NCBI GenBank assembly: GCA_030524545.1 | Contig: JAUNGM010000005.1 | Coordinates: 117,588-181,587, forward strand | Origin: Eubacteriales bacterium | GTDB taxonomy: Bacteria; Bacillota; Clostridia; Lachnospirales; Lachnospiraceae | Reading direction: 5' to 3' | Length of the DNA stretch: 64,000 nucleotides | In this document: in pieces, positions 17,259 to 31,284 of the stretch | Layout: each line of letters opens with the position of its first letter | How positions within the stretch are numbered: the first letter of the stretch is position 1 | Program-made: the position numbers and the translations under genes | The notes under the pieces: model-generated | Databases searched by the model: none | Seen by the model: only the letters and a program-made list of their open reading frames with translations | What the model was told of the DNA's origin: nothing

Positions 17259-19460
17259 CTAAATTGCATCTGTCTTTTTCTGTACAAAATGATACTGGCA
17301 GCTTCTCGCATCCCCATTTTGTTCTTTTACCAGAAAACCGCAGTACATAAGCTCCTCCCCTGTATAAGTTTTTTCCGTACCTTCCAGAATGTAGACAGCC
17401 TCCGGGTCCAGGCCGGAAATTTTGATATTGGTGCTGTGCCAGTTTGGAACAGCCAGAACCTGAACATATGTCACCAATGCTTCCGAACCATCTTTCGCAG
17501 CTACTTCCCAGCAATCGTACGGCCGCTGTTCAGACCAGGAGGCAATCCTGTAGTAGTCTCCTGTCTGCATAAGCGGTTGGTATTTATGGCACAATTCCAC
17601 CTGTCCGGCAATCTGATTTCTCTCTTCTTCCGCAATCTTCGTGATATCCAGCTCATATCCAAAGGTTCCCGCCAGAGCCACATGAGCCCTTGTCTCAAAG
17701 GGAGTATTCCTTCCCACAGTGTGATTGGGGCAGTCACTGACATGGGCGCCAATAGAGGACAGCGGATAAAGAAGCGCAGTACCTTCCTGAATACGCAGCC
17801 TTTCTATGGCATCCGTATTATCTGAGCACCAGATCTGAGGGCTGTAGTACAGCATTCCGGGATCAAATCTGGCTCCGCCTCCGGAACAGTTCTCCAACAG
17901 AAGATCCGGAAACTCTGCCACAAGACGTTCCTGCAGTTCATAAACTCCCAGCACATATCTATGGAACAGTTCCTGCTGCTCGTCTGCCTTAAGATATGAA
18001 CTTCCCATATCGCTGAGCTGGCGGTTCATGTCCCATTTCACATAAGAAATCGGTGCGCTGCGCAGAATCTTTGCGACACATTCATAGGCATATTCCCGCA
18101 CATCAGCCCGGGATAAATCCAGAACATACTGTGCCCTGCTCTGGCATGGCTCCCTGTTTGGAATACAAAATGCCCAGTCCGGATGGGTGCGGTAAAGCTC
18201 GGAATCCGGGGAGATCATCTCCGGCTCAAACCAGATCCCAAATTCCAGCCCAATTTCATTGACTTTTTTTACCAGATCCGGCAGGCCGGAGGTAAGTTTT
18301 TCTTCATTCACATACCAATCCCCAAGAGAATTGTCATCACTGTTTCTCTTTCCAAACCAGCCATCATCCATAACCAGCATTTCAATCCCGTTTGCGGCTG
18401 CTTCCCGGGCAATATCAAGAAGCTTTTCCGAGTCAAAATGAAAATAGGTTGCCTCCCAATTGTTGAGAAGTACAGGGCGCTTTCTATATTTATAAGGACT
18501 ACGGATCATATGCTCTCTGTAAAAATCATGAAGGGATCTTGTCATTTTGCCAAGTCCTTCATCCGAATACACCAGAACCGTCTCCGGAGCCTGAAATTCC
18601 TCACCCGGACATAACTTCCAGCAAAACTCTTCTCCGGAAATTCCCATCACCATCCGCACCTGGTCATACTGTGACCGTTCTGCCTGTGCAATGAAATTTC
18701 CTGAATACACAAAGTGCATTCCATAGACTTCCCCTGTATCCTGCGTCGTATTGGGAGTCACCAATGCAAGGAACGGATGCTCCTGGTGGCTGGTTTCCCC
18801 TCTTCCTGACGATACCCTCTGTTTTCCATAAACCAGTCTGTTTCTTTGGATATGGCGTTCTCTCGCCCACGCACCGTGCAAAGTAATGACTTCATAATCC
18901 CGGTTATCCATATCCAGGCAGGCACTGTAGACCTTTTCCAGTCTTCGGATCTTCTGTCCTTTGTTCACGATCCTGATATTTCTTGTAATGATATCTTCTT
19001 TTTCAAAAACGGAATAGGAAAGTATGATCTCCAAATCCAGCACCGGATCTTCACAAAGCAGTTCCAGTGTTTCCACCTGTCCTTCTTCTCCGAAAGAAGC
19101 CGGCAGCCCCTTGAGCCTGGGTTTTCCCTTTATGATCCTATGGCTTCTATAAAAGATCTCGCAGCCCATGTTCCCGTATTCATTGCGGATATCCAGGCAG
19201 CTTTCCCGGTAATCCCCGATACCGCCCGTGGGATATTCCATCGGAAAAACATTCAAAAAAGCGGATTTTTCCCTCTTATGCAAAGATGGCGTATACGGCG
19301 GCTCCTCCATGCGGAGAAGATCCTTACCGCACATCGCTTTTAATCTTTTCCCGTAATATACATGGCCTGCATAGCCCTCTCTGGAAAGTGCAATTACATA
19401 AGTGGTTTCGTACGTATCTAATTTAAATATGCTCTGCTCTGCGTCAAATTGAATTCCCAT
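17259..19460 (-). CDS. GH36 alpha-galactosidase
   Basis: A 733-residue cytoplasmic glycosidase (no signal peptide). It has the N-terminal beta-sandwich, a TIM barrel and a C-terminal beta domain of GH36. The nucleophile Asp477 lies in YVKWDMNR and the acid/base Asp547 in WCSDNTDAIERLRIQEG, matching the spacing known for Geobacillus AgaA. LLNNWEATYF and ENCSGGGARFD are further signatures. It hydrolyses terminal alpha-galactosides; GH36 also contains alpha-N-acetylgalactosaminidases. GGAGG lies 7 nt before the start. It is the last gene of the long leftward glycan locus, 24 bp after the unknown gene. Confidence 0.92.
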   Translation of the reverse strand: MGIQFDAEQSIFKLDTYETTYVIALSREGYAGHVYYGKRLKAMCGKDLLRMEEPPYTPSLHKREKSAFLNVFPMEYPTGGIGDYRESCLDIRNEYGNMGCEIFYRSHRIIKGKPRLKGLPASFGEEGQVETLELLCEDPVLDLEIILSYSVFEKEDIITRNIRIVNKGQKIRRLEKVYSACLDMDNRDYEVITLHGAWARERHIQRNRLVYGKQRVSSGRGETSHQEHPFLALVTPNTTQDTGEVYGMHFVYSGNFIAQAERSQYDQVRMVMGISGEEFCWKLCPGEEFQAPETVLVYSDEGLGKMTRSLHDFYREHMIRSPYKYRKRPVLLNNWEATYFHFDSEKLLDIAREAAANGIEMLVMDDGWFGKRNSDDNSLGDWYVNEEKLTSGLPDLVKKVNEIGLEFGIWFEPEMISPDSELYRTHPDWAFCIPNREPCQSRAQYVLDLSRADVREYAYECVAKILRSAPISYVKWDMNRQLSDMGSSYLKADEQQELFHRYVLGVYELQERLVAEFPDLLLENCSGGGARFDPGMLYYSPQIWCSDNTDAIERLRIQEGTALLYPLSSIGAHVSDCPNHTVGRNTPFETRAHVALAGTFGYELDITKIAEEERNQIAGQVELCHKYQPLMQTGDYYRIASWSEQRPYDCWEVAAKDGSEALVTYVQVLAVPNWHSTNIKISGLDPEAVYILEGTEKTYTGEELMYCGFLVKEQNGDARSCQYHFVQKKTDAI

Positions 19461-19484
19461 CGTGTGTCCTCCAAAGTCTCTTTT

Positions 19485-20177
19485 TCATTCTGTCTCATTC
19501 ATTTTTGCCCAGCATCTGATTTTTTCCAGCTCCGCAGCGATCCGCCCGGGAATCCATTCTTCTAGTTTTTCCCAGGGAATCAGGATTTCCTCCCTGTTCT
19601 TCATCATAACATAATGATTAGCAGGCCGGAATCCATAGTTTTCTTTGATATACCGTTTTGCATTTTCACAGTCTGCTTCATCAAAGACGGGATATCCTTC
19701 CAGGATTCCAGGATTGAGGATTCCATCCTTTCCTGCAGTTTCCATACAGCATTCTGCTTCCTCCCAATGAAGCCCGAACAGATTCGGATGGGGCATCATG
19801 GCATGTTTTCCGGGCTGAGAATAGAGATGAACCGCATCCGTTCCCCTGAAAAGATCAATGCCTGTATTCCAGACGTTCATATACATTCCATGAAAGCTGG
19901 CCTCACAGTCAACCGCCTTTCCGTCCGAATCCAGATATACCCAAATATGCTCCAGATCATAAAGATGCTGGATGTCATAATCAAAAAATACCGCATACTC
20001 TATACAGAGATTTCTCCCTCTCTTGCCCAGTTCTATGCTCTTTGGTGAGGAATGGCTTTTTCCACTCTCTTCAAAAACTGTATAACCGATTCCCACCACA
20101 GGAAACGGCTCTCTTTTATCAAAATAAAGCAGCGGAACATGCTTTACCGCAAACTCTCTCATTTCTTCTGGTTTCAT
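19485..20177 (-). CDS. Conserved protein of unknown function in the glycan locus
   Basis: A 230-residue, acidic, soluble protein without signal peptide or membrane segment. Notable segments are LLYFDKREPFPVVGIGYTVF, IEYAVFFDYDIQHLYDLEH, FHGMYMN and KHAMMPHPNLFGLHW. The clustered His, Asp and Tyr residues suggest a metal or carbohydrate site. The DYDIQHLYDLEHIWVYLD stretch loosely recalls Vps62/DUF946-like beta proteins, but I do not recognise the family firmly. The start was moved to MKPEEMRE, 9 nt after AAGGAG. It lies 4 bp after the GH95 stop and 24 bp before GH36, so it is surely co-transcribed with them and likely acts on the same glycan. Confidence 0.7.
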   Translation of the reverse strand: MKPEEMREFAVKHVPLLYFDKREPFPVVGIGYTVFEESGKSHSSPKSIELGKRGRNLCIEYAVFFDYDIQHLYDLEHIWVYLDSDGKAVDCEASFHGMYMNVWNTGIDLFRGTDAVHLYSQPGKHAMMPHPNLFGLHWEEAECCMETAGKDGILNPGILEGYPVFDEADCENAKRYIKENYGFRPANHYVMMKNREEILIPWEKLEEWIPGRIAAELEKIRCWAKMNETE

Positions 20178-20181
20178 CCTT

Positions 20182-22500
20182 CTATTCTCCTTCAAAGCTT
20201 CGTACCTCTCCTGCTTTCATATGACACTGCAGTTCTTTCCCGTTGTATTGAAGACGGAAGGAATAGTCACTTCCGGCCCTAAGAACCACTCTTGTAATTT
20301 GTCCATCTTCCCACCAGGCATCCACGGTTACATTCCCTCGTGCCAGAAGCCCCCGGAAGCTTCCCTTTTTGCTCCAGCGATCGGGAAGTGCCGGAAGGAT
20401 CCGGATACATCTGTCATGGCTTTGAAGAAGCATCTCTCCTACGCCTGCAGAAAACCCAAGATTCCCGTCAATCTGGAACGGCGGATGATAGCTCCACAGG
20501 TTTTTCATCGTATTATTCTGAATAAAAAAACGCAGGTATTGATAACAGGAATTTCCTTCTCCGAGTCTGGCCCATACCCCCATCCGAAGGGCCATAGACC
20601 AGCTTGGTCCTGCATCTCCGCGGTCCTCCATAGACACTTTTGCTGCCTTCCTAAGTTCCGGTCTTTCAAAGGTAATATACTGTCCGGGATATACGCCCAT
20701 CAGGTGAGAAAAATGGCGGTGATGGAGCTGCACTCCCATAGAATCAAAGCCCCGGTTCTCCCAGGTATCCTCTTCTCTCCATTCTTTGATCTGTCCCCAT
20801 GCACCCACAGTACAGGGAACGATCCGCGGAAACTGCTGACGGATTGTTTTGATCAGTTCCTCGTCTACTGCTCCCATTCGTCCTGCACTTACAAGTTCTT
20901 CCGCTGCCTCCAGCACATCATGGTAAAGCTGCCAGATCATGGTCTGGTCAAAGGTATTGCCGGCCGTAACCGGTCCCTGCTCCGGCGAAAAGCAGGGGGA
21001 ACACAGAAGCTCTCCGGTTTCTGATTCTTCCAAAAGCAGTTGGCTCCACATTCTGGCTGCTTCCTCCATAGCCGGATAAATTTCCTTTTCCAGGGCATCA
21101 AAGTCTCTGGTAAACCGGAAATATTCGTAGGTATTCTGCAGCAAAAAGGCGCCTACCGCAGGTGCCCAGCCCCATTTCCAGTCAGATCCGGGGCCGGTAT
21201 GTCCAAAGATATTATTCTGCGTATGCGCCATCCATCCGGTAGGGGTAAAGGGATTCCCGTCACCGATTCCTGTATACCGGAAAGCGGTTTCCCTTCCCGG
21301 TATGACAAGACATTTGTTTACATACTGAAGCAGAGGCGGCACAGTTTCCGGAAGATTTGTATTCATGGACAGCCAGTAATTCATCTGAAGATTAATGTTC
21401 AAATGGTAGTCACTTTGCCACTCCGGTTCATTGGAATCATTCCAGACACCCTGGAGATTTGCCGGAAGGCCTTCCGCCCTGGAGCTTGCCAAAATGAGAT
21501 AACGTCCATACTGGAACATCTGATATTCTAATAGAGGACTTTCCTTTCCCTGCTGATATGCGGACAGAAGCTCATCCGTCGGAACTATATTCTCCTCCTG
21601 TCCGATTTCCAGAGACACTCTCTGAAACAGAGGAGTATAATCTCTTTGATGTTCTTCGTACAATGCCTCATAGCCTTTTTTTGCTGCCCGTTTTGTCCGC
21701 TCTGTAACCAGCGGAAGCAGCGGTTCACAGCTTCGATACTCCGGATAATCCCATCCATAATCTGTAGCGGCTGCAAGATATAAAGTCATCACAGAGGCAT
21801 TTTTTATATACAGCCCATGTTCTTTCGGGCTTACCTCCCCGTCACTTTCCGCCAGCAGAGACAGGGCAAATCGAAGTCCCTTATCCGCCTCTTCTTCTAC
21901 CTTCCCTTCCAGGGTGATTCCCTCCTTGGTACAGGTCATCTTCGTGACTGTCTGGTGAATGTCAAGAGAAAGCTCCATGTCCTGACGCTCCCCTTCAAAA
22001 CGCATAACTACTGTTTTGGCCGGATAGCTGGCAAAGAAGGTTCTGCGATAGGTCGTGCCGTTTTTCGTAAAATCCACCCACGCAACAGCCGTATCCATGG
22101 AAAGTCCGCGCTCATATTCCAGACAGTTGTCTTTGGAAAGACCAGGAAATTCTATAAAAAGATCTCCAAAGCTCTGATACGCTCCAAGGCCGGTCTCATC
22201 TCCCTGAAGAAGCACCATATGTTCCTGTGCCTCCTTCATTTTTCCTTCGCTCAGAAGCTTCCGGATCAATGCCACGCTTTTTCCATAGTCTCCATTGCGG
22301 TTGCCGTTGGAATTTTCTCCAACGCCTAAGGTGGTTCCCTTCCAAAGGCTTTTTTCATTAAACTGAATCCGTTCTTTTTCGATTCCTCCGAAAATTTTGC
22401 AGCCTAAGTCTCCGTTTCCAATGGGGAGCGCATCCTCCTCCCATCCCAAATGTCCTTCTCCGGACGCTGACTCATACCATAATGTCAATGGACTTTTCAT
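20182..22500 (-). CDS. GH95 alpha-L-fucosidase
   Basis: A 772-residue cytoplasmic enzyme. The N-terminal beta domain starts LWYESASGEGHLGWEEDALP, with IGNGDLGC and the family segment IQFNEKSLW. The (alpha/alpha)6 barrel has the catalytic-site motif HLNINLQMNYW (Asn368, Asn370) and the probable acid Glu507 in FSPEQGP, placed as in Bifidobacterium AfcA. GH95 enzymes remove alpha-1,2-linked fucose from H antigen, mucin and milk glycans by inversion; a few act on L-galactose. AAGGAG lies 7 nt before MKSPLT; the open frame continues far upstream without a ribosome site. No secretion signal, so the substrate must be imported. Confidence 0.92.
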   Translation of the reverse strand: MKSPLTLWYESASGEGHLGWEEDALPIGNGDLGCKIFGGIEKERIQFNEKSLWKGTTLGVGENSNGNRNGDYGKSVALIRKLLSEGKMKEAQEHMVLLQGDETGLGAYQSFGDLFIEFPGLSKDNCLEYERGLSMDTAVAWVDFTKNGTTYRRTFFASYPAKTVVMRFEGERQDMELSLDIHQTVTKMTCTKEGITLEGKVEEEADKGLRFALSLLAESDGEVSPKEHGLYIKNASVMTLYLAAATDYGWDYPEYRSCEPLLPLVTERTKRAAKKGYEALYEEHQRDYTPLFQRVSLEIGQEENIVPTDELLSAYQQGKESPLLEYQMFQYGRYLILASSRAEGLPANLQGVWNDSNEPEWQSDYHLNINLQMNYWLSMNTNLPETVPPLLQYVNKCLVIPGRETAFRYTGIGDGNPFTPTGWMAHTQNNIFGHTGPGSDWKWGWAPAVGAFLLQNTYEYFRFTRDFDALEKEIYPAMEEAARMWSQLLLEESETGELLCSPCFSPEQGPVTAGNTFDQTMIWQLYHDVLEAAEELVSAGRMGAVDEELIKTIRQQFPRIVPCTVGAWGQIKEWREEDTWENRGFDSMGVQLHHRHFSHLMGVYPGQYITFERPELRKAAKVSMEDRGDAGPSWSMALRMGVWARLGEGNSCYQYLRFFIQNNTMKNLWSYHPPFQIDGNLGFSAGVGEMLLQSHDRCIRILPALPDRWSKKGSFRGLLARGNVTVDAWWEDGQITRVVLRAGSDYSFRLQYNGKELQCHMKAGEVRSFEGE

Positions 22501-22504
22501 GCTC

Positions 22505-24996
22505 TTACTCCTTGTTTTTTTCTGCACGAAACAGATGTAATCCGTATTTTTTCCTCTGGAATCCAACCCGGTCTTCACAGGGATCTCCAACGGCTCTTCC
22601 ATAATAATCCGTTTCATAGATCCGATAGCCCGGAACTTCCAGAACTTCTCTGCCTTCCATGCCGGAAAGATCTCTGGCCACAAGTATGAGCCCCTTTTCA
22701 TCCTGTTTCAGATTCATAAGCTCCATACCCTTTGGAAGCTTAAGACCGGAAGAAGATACTGGCAGAGGAACCGTTTCCACGCCTTCCGCATGCAGAGCAC
22801 ACTGTTCCATCAGGGACTCCTCTTCCCTTTCTTCGTATCCCCGTATCACAAACCGGTAGGAAGCATCTCCTCCCTGCCACTGTGGGAAATTTGTACCCCA
22901 CATATTGTTGAACGTGTTAAAAAAGAAAACTGGAAGATTCTCTTCATATTTCTTTCGATACTGGTAGCAGCCATCATCACCAATAGACAATAGCGGTGTA
23001 TCCATGGCCATTACCACGGTACCTACCGATTCTTTTCTGGCTGCTGCAAAATTTTCAAGGGCATAAAAGACATGATTTGCCTTGTCTATGATGTCCTTCG
23101 CAGGGTCTAACAGAACTCCGTTTTTATTGATCCTGTATTGGGGATTTTCCTCCGGGAAGGGGATACAGAAGGAACCTGATTCAATAAAAGGCGTCTCCTG
23201 CTTATCCTTTAAGAGCAGCCGCACAAACAGTTCTTCTCCCTCCGGGGGAAGTGTCACTTCTACCATTACCTGTTTTGCATCTCCGTAAAGTTCCGCGCTC
23301 TTTTCATTCTGATAGGAAAAGCAAATGGTACTTCCTTTTATTTCCAGTCCCAGGAACTCTGGAACATACGTTTCATCTTCGCATTCCGGATAGTTCTCCC
23401 TGCCGTAATCCTTCACGCCCCAGTCAGAAAAACGGTACCCGTAGTTTCTTAAAAACTCTGTCATTTTCTGAATGCCGTGTCTCGTATACTGGTAGGAAAA
23501 TACGCCGATTCCATGGTGTGCTTTCAATAGCACCCTGTCGTATTTTTTGTCTGTGAGACTTACGATCACACCTGTCTTTTCTTCAAAGATCAAGCAGTAA
23601 CGGTGATTTTCCACGCAGGCATTTTCACCTGCCTGTTTGATCGATAACTCTGGCTCTTTTGGGATACTTTCCCCCTTTTCCAATGGCTCTGTGGAAAGAG
23701 GCAAAAGCCCCTGGACATAGCCCCAGGTTTTCTCAAAAAAAGTCGCTGTTTTTATCGGTTTGCCCTGGATCAAAGGCACTTTATCAGAAAACTTCATCGG
23801 TACCCAGCCTGTATATGGCTGTACGGAAGGATTGTAAAGATAGCTTTTCTCTTGTCCCTTTTCTGTCCAAAAACAGTATTTGGAAAGCTGCTCCCCGCAT
23901 AAAACAGCACGCTCTCTCTGCTCCTCCCAGGACTTCTCCATAAACTGATAATTATCCTGTTTTTTGGCTTTTAAAAAATCTTTTTTACGATATACGCGTT
24001 CCGGCCCAAGCCAGGTTTTTACATCTGCTCCCCAGGTATGTTCTCCGAACAAATGCATATTTTCATAATACTTATTCAGCGCTTCCTCCTGCGCCGGAAG
24101 CAGTTTCTTCCCAAGCTGTGCATAGTACTTCTGCATCCGTGTACTTTCATGACGGACACTTCGGATACTTTGACATGCTCCCGGATAGGCACCGACTCCG
24201 TGAATCCAGGTATCTGCCAAATCCGCATCAACTACCGGAACCCTGCTGAGGCCGCATTTTTCCAGCTCTCTTACAAAGTCATCCATCGTTCCGCATACGA
24301 TCTCGGCTTCCGGATACAGTTCCTTTGCTTCTTCCACCAGTTCCCTGATAAATTCTGCAGACTGAGGCCCGCAGTTATCATGGGTGTGGATCAGAGCCAT
24401 CCAAACAGGGAACTCCCATCCCGCAGGAGGTTCCAGGCCGGAACCATAGCCTCCGCGGCAGTACATGGTCAGAAGCCTTCTTCCGCTTTTTGCCTGCCAG
24501 AAAAACAAATCCGGTACTTCCGGCGGTGTGGCAAATGCATTACAGCCGAGATGCAGAAAACGGATTCCGGATGCGCATAAAATCTCGGGAAGCATCATGC
24601 CATGCCCGGGTACATCGGTCATCTTTGCTGCAATGGGATATGGTTTCTCATACTTTTCTGACAGCCATTTTCCATAACGGAGGCTTTCCAGATATTCCTC
24701 TTCTCCGCAGAAATCCGTATGGGAAGTAAAGGGCAGCGCATGCCACGCAATCTGTCCGTTTCGGATATAATGCTCAAGCTCCCCCTTTAATTCCCCGCTG
24801 CACTGCTCTGTCACGACCTTTAGCGGCCAGGCAGGCATTGTCCAGACGTATTTCAGTTTTCCCATATCCTCCGTTGCACGGCAGGTATCCAAAACCTGGG
24901 ACAGCATGGTTGTGGAATATTGCCGGATCACATTGGAAGCCAGATCTGTAAATCCTATGTCAAAATGTGTTTTAAATACAAGAATGATCTTTTTTA

Positions 24997-25000
<4 letters not shown>
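22505..25000 (-). CDS. DUF5054 / GH38-like protein, probable alpha-mannosidase-clan glycosidase
   Basis: An 831-residue cytoplasmic protein. The N-terminal barrel starts VFKTHFDIGFTDLA, whose HxD resembles the zinc site of GH38. MTDVPGHGMMLPE corresponds to the GH38 nucleophile loop, and LIHTHDNCGPQ and LFGEHTWGADV supply further likely metal or acid residues. A beta-rich C-terminal half follows. The family is known as DUF5054; its substrate is not established to my knowledge. Its start overlaps the HAD stop as ATGA, and it stops 4 bp before the GH95 start, so the three are tightly coupled. Confidence 0.75.
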
Positions 25001-28634
<3,634 letters not shown>

Positions 28635-28642
28635 TTATTTAA

Positions 28643-28670
28643 AAAATGAGGTGCAGACACACCTCATTTT
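28643..28670 (-). terminator. Hairpin between the GH110 and GH2 genes
   Basis: aaaatgaggtg (28643-28653) and cacctcatttt (28660-28670) form a perfect 11 bp stem just past the GH110 stop, followed on the minus strand by T/A-rich sequence. It would lower transcription into the GH2-HAD-DUF5054-GH95-GH36 genes, or those genes have their own start. Confidence 0.7.
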
Positions 28671-28681
28671 CTTTTCCGGAC

Positions 28682-30352
28682 TTACCTCTTGACATTCAAC
28701 ACATGTTCCAGTGTAAATGCTTCTCCGTCATTTGGCGGATATGTGTCCGCGTGCTCTATTATATTATCTTTCCATAGAATCGTCTCAACATTTTTTGCAA
28801 AAAGTAATCTTTTATCCATACAACGGAAGGTATTTTTTCTGATTTCCACGGTCCCGTGATAGGCCTTCCCCTCCACATAGCGGGAGGTTCCCGGCGAAAT
28901 CTGAATGGGTGCATATCCCCAGTTTGGTATATAGGCACAGCAGTCAAAAAGATTGTCCAGAATCTGAATGTGCTTCACTGCCCCTGATTCAAACCAGCTT
29001 CTGCAGTCCCCTTCGATCAGCACTCCTGCTCCCGGCACCTGAAAGACATTGTTCCGGATCACCACTTCGCCTGCACTGGTGGGAAGGATTCCCCTTGCCC
29101 GGTTGTTCCGCATGGTACATCCTTCTATCAGAACATCCGGAATCCACTCCATATTTTCGAGTGCCCACCCCTCCTTAACGGAAGGAAGAATATCCCTTGG
29201 TTCTACCAGAAGCACATCCCTGTTCAGCCTTTTTACATGAACTGCCGCACTTTCCGCCACAGGCAGCATGGTTTCGGGATCAAGCAGCCGGAACGGTTCT
29301 CCATCCTTTAAAAGAATCGCACCTTTTTGCTGATGATGCACCAGCCGGACGAAAAAGGAACCATTTTCCATCACTTTCACAATCTTCCCGTAGACTCCAT
29401 GAATATTAATGGGATCATCCAGTTGGTTTTCGATCAGACAGTCCTTTATCCGGATCATCCCTTTGCATGATACAAAATGCAGGCCGTCTGCCTCTGCGGA
29501 AAACACATGTTTTTTGATTGGATGCCGCATGATCCGCACCCGGCACAGAACCATATCTTCCGTCCGCTGTGCGATCACTCCCATTCCTGTGGCATGATAA
29601 ATATCCACATCCGTAAGGCTTATCCTTGTACTGTTTTCTGCATAAAAAGCGGGAGCACTTCTGGGGTGATGCCGAAGGATCAGATAATCTCCCGGTTTGG
29701 AATCCTCCTCAAAAGGCCTCTCCCCCTCCATCAGTTCTACCTTCAGCACTCCCGGCTCTATTTCACTCCACAAAGCGGCCTCTCCGGCGTCCTCCAGATT
29801 AAATGTGCGGTCAACCAATCCATATACGGGCTTCTGGAAATCCTTGTCCAGCTCCATCCAGCGGACAAGCTCATGGCAGTAATTTTCTCCGACAAAATAA
29901 AGCCGTCTTCCCTTCACAAAATAAGGAAATTCTTTCGGATCTACCTGGATCGTCATGCTCATAGGAGAACATGACAGGATCACACCCTGAGAGTATCCCG
30001 GGCGTACATAGTCAAGAGAGATGCCGCGAATCTCCACTGTATCACAGTCCCGGATCAGAAACGGAATGAGTTCCGTGTGAAACTGAAAAGTGGAATGATT
30101 TCCCGTAATCGTTAGATGTTTCATGCCCGTCAGATCAAAAGCCACTTTTTTGATGCCGTCTTCATCATGGTTTGGGATGAATAACAATATTTCTGCCGCA
30201 TTCTCTTCGAAAAAATGATATATTCCCTCCGGAAAGACCAGTTCAATCCCGTCCTCCGGACGAATCTCATCCAAAAGACTGCGGAGTGCAAATACGTTAT
30301 CCCGTCCCTCTCCCGGTAAAATTCCATAATCCCGTACATTGATCGATCTCAT
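28682..30352 (-). CDS. Right-handed beta-helix glycosidase, GH110-like alpha-1,3-galactosidase
   Basis: A 556-residue protein built of parallel beta-helix turns (VLIEGCTMRNNRARGIL, VVIRNNVFQVPGAGVLIEG, VEIRKNTFRC). The central block matches GH110 as I remember it: DVDIYHATGMGVIAQR, Asp289 in ADGLHF and the Asp312-Asp313 pair in NQLDDPINIHG, 24 residues apart, followed by VHHQQKG. GH110 enzymes remove terminal alpha-1,3-galactose from the blood-group B antigen or linear alpha-Gal epitope by inversion. Here there is no signal peptide, so it acts inside the cell. It follows the permease genes by 7 bp, with a weak ribosome site. A generic pectate-lyase-fold protein is the alternative. Confidence 0.72.
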   Translation of the reverse strand: MRSINVRDYGILPGEGRDNVFALRSLLDEIRPEDGIELVFPEGIYHFFEENAAEILLFIPNHDEDGIKKVAFDLTGMKHLTITGNHSTFQFHTELIPFLIRDCDTVEIRGISLDYVRPGYSQGVILSCSPMSMTIQVDPKEFPYFVKGRRLYFVGENYCHELVRWMELDKDFQKPVYGLVDRTFNLEDAGEAALWSEIEPGVLKVELMEGERPFEEDSKPGDYLILRHHPRSAPAFYAENSTRISLTDVDIYHATGMGVIAQRTEDMVLCRVRIMRHPIKKHVFSAEADGLHFVSCKGMIRIKDCLIENQLDDPINIHGVYGKIVKVMENGSFFVRLVHHQQKGAILLKDGEPFRLLDPETMLPVAESAAVHVKRLNRDVLLVEPRDILPSVKEGWALENMEWIPDVLIEGCTMRNNRARGILPTSAGEVVIRNNVFQVPGAGVLIEGDCRSWFESGAVKHIQILDNLFDCCAYIPNWGYAPIQISPGTSRYVEGKAYHGTVEIRKNTFRCMDKRLLFAKNVETILWKDNIIEHADTYPPNDGEAFTLEHVLNVKR

Positions 30353-30359
30353 AAATATA

Positions 30360-31274
30360 TCAGCCTTTTACTCCTCCAAGAGTAAGTCCCTTCGTATAGT
30401 ATTTCTGCAAAAACGGATATACAATCATGATCGGCAGTGTTGTAATGACAATCTGTGCCGCATTGGTTGCTTTACGGCTGGTGGATGCCAGAATTTCCAA
30501 CTGCGCATTGGTCATGGTCGTCAGATCCGGTGTCGTCAGAATACCCTGCAGGTATGTCTGCAGCGGATATTTTGCAGAGTTATTGATGTACATTAAACCA
30601 TCCATCCAGTTGTTCCAATGGGAAACGAAGCAGAACAATACCAGTGTAGCAATGGCCGGTTTTGCCAACGGTACATAGATCTTAAACATGATCGTACCGT
30701 GTCCTGCTCCATCCAGCAAAGCCGATTCTTCCAGTTCCTGGGGCAGCTCCCTGAAGAAATTCAGAAGGATCATCATATTAAATACACTGACTGCTCCCGG
30801 AATAATCAGTGACCAGATACTGTTCATCAGGTGCGTATATTTTACAACCATAAAGGTCGGGATAATACCTGCATCAAAGAACATGGTGATCAGGAAAAAC
30901 CATACATAAAACTTTCTTCCCGGGAATCTCCCTTCCGGTTTGGAAAGAGGATATGCGATCAGCATACACATCAGAATATTGATGGGAACACCGAGCAGTA
31001 CACGAAGTACGGAAATTCCAAATGCGTGGTAGAATTCCTTATTCTGAAGGATAAATTCATAAGAATGAAGGGTAAATCCTACGGGCCAGAAGGTAACCTT
31101 TCCTGCATCTACCGCACTGCTGGAACTAAAAGAAAGACAAAGGATATACCAAAGCGGTACTAAGGCAAGCAGAGTGAGAATTGCCATTAATATGTAATTA
31201 AATACATTAAAAATCCTTCTGGAAGAAGAGGAACCCATTAATATTTCGTCTGTTGACTTTTCTTTTTTCTTCAT
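30360..31274 (-). CDS. CUT1 sugar ABC transporter permease (LplC/YtcP type)
   Basis: A 304-residue inner-membrane permease with about six helices, the first at about 25-45 (YILMAILTLLALVPLWYIL). The cytoplasmic EAA loop for ATPase contact reads LEESALLDGAGHGTIMFK. It pairs with the permease at 31285 and the binding protein at 32332 to import an oligosaccharide; a shared MsmX-like ATPase must be encoded elsewhere. Two consecutive ATGs exist; the second, 6 nt after GGAGG, was chosen. Confidence 0.88.
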   Translation of the reverse strand: MKKKEKSTDEILMGSSSSRRIFNVFNYILMAILTLLALVPLWYILCLSFSSSSAVDAGKVTFWPVGFTLHSYEFILQNKEFYHAFGISVLRVLLGVPINILMCMLIAYPLSKPEGRFPGRKFYVWFFLITMFFDAGIIPTFMVVKYTHLMNSIWSLIIPGAVSVFNMMILLNFFRELPQELEESALLDGAGHGTIMFKIYVPLAKPAIATLVLFCFVSHWNNWMDGLMYINNSAKYPLQTYLQGILTTPDLTTMTNAQLEILASTSRKATNAAQIVITTLPIMIVYPFLQKYYTKGLTLGGVKG

Positions 31275-31284
31275 CATGTACCTC

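Noticed and set aside
17149-17514. A 121-codon minus-strand frame over the end of the GH36 gene
   Set aside because: It overlaps conserved GH36 codons and has no ribosome site; only the 17129-17230 stretch, in a different frame, has helicase-like content.
22501-22701. Long N-terminal extension of the GH95 protein
   Set aside because: It overlaps the end of the DUF5054 gene and lacks a ribosome site; AAGGAG precedes the ATG at 22500, and GH95 homology starts there.
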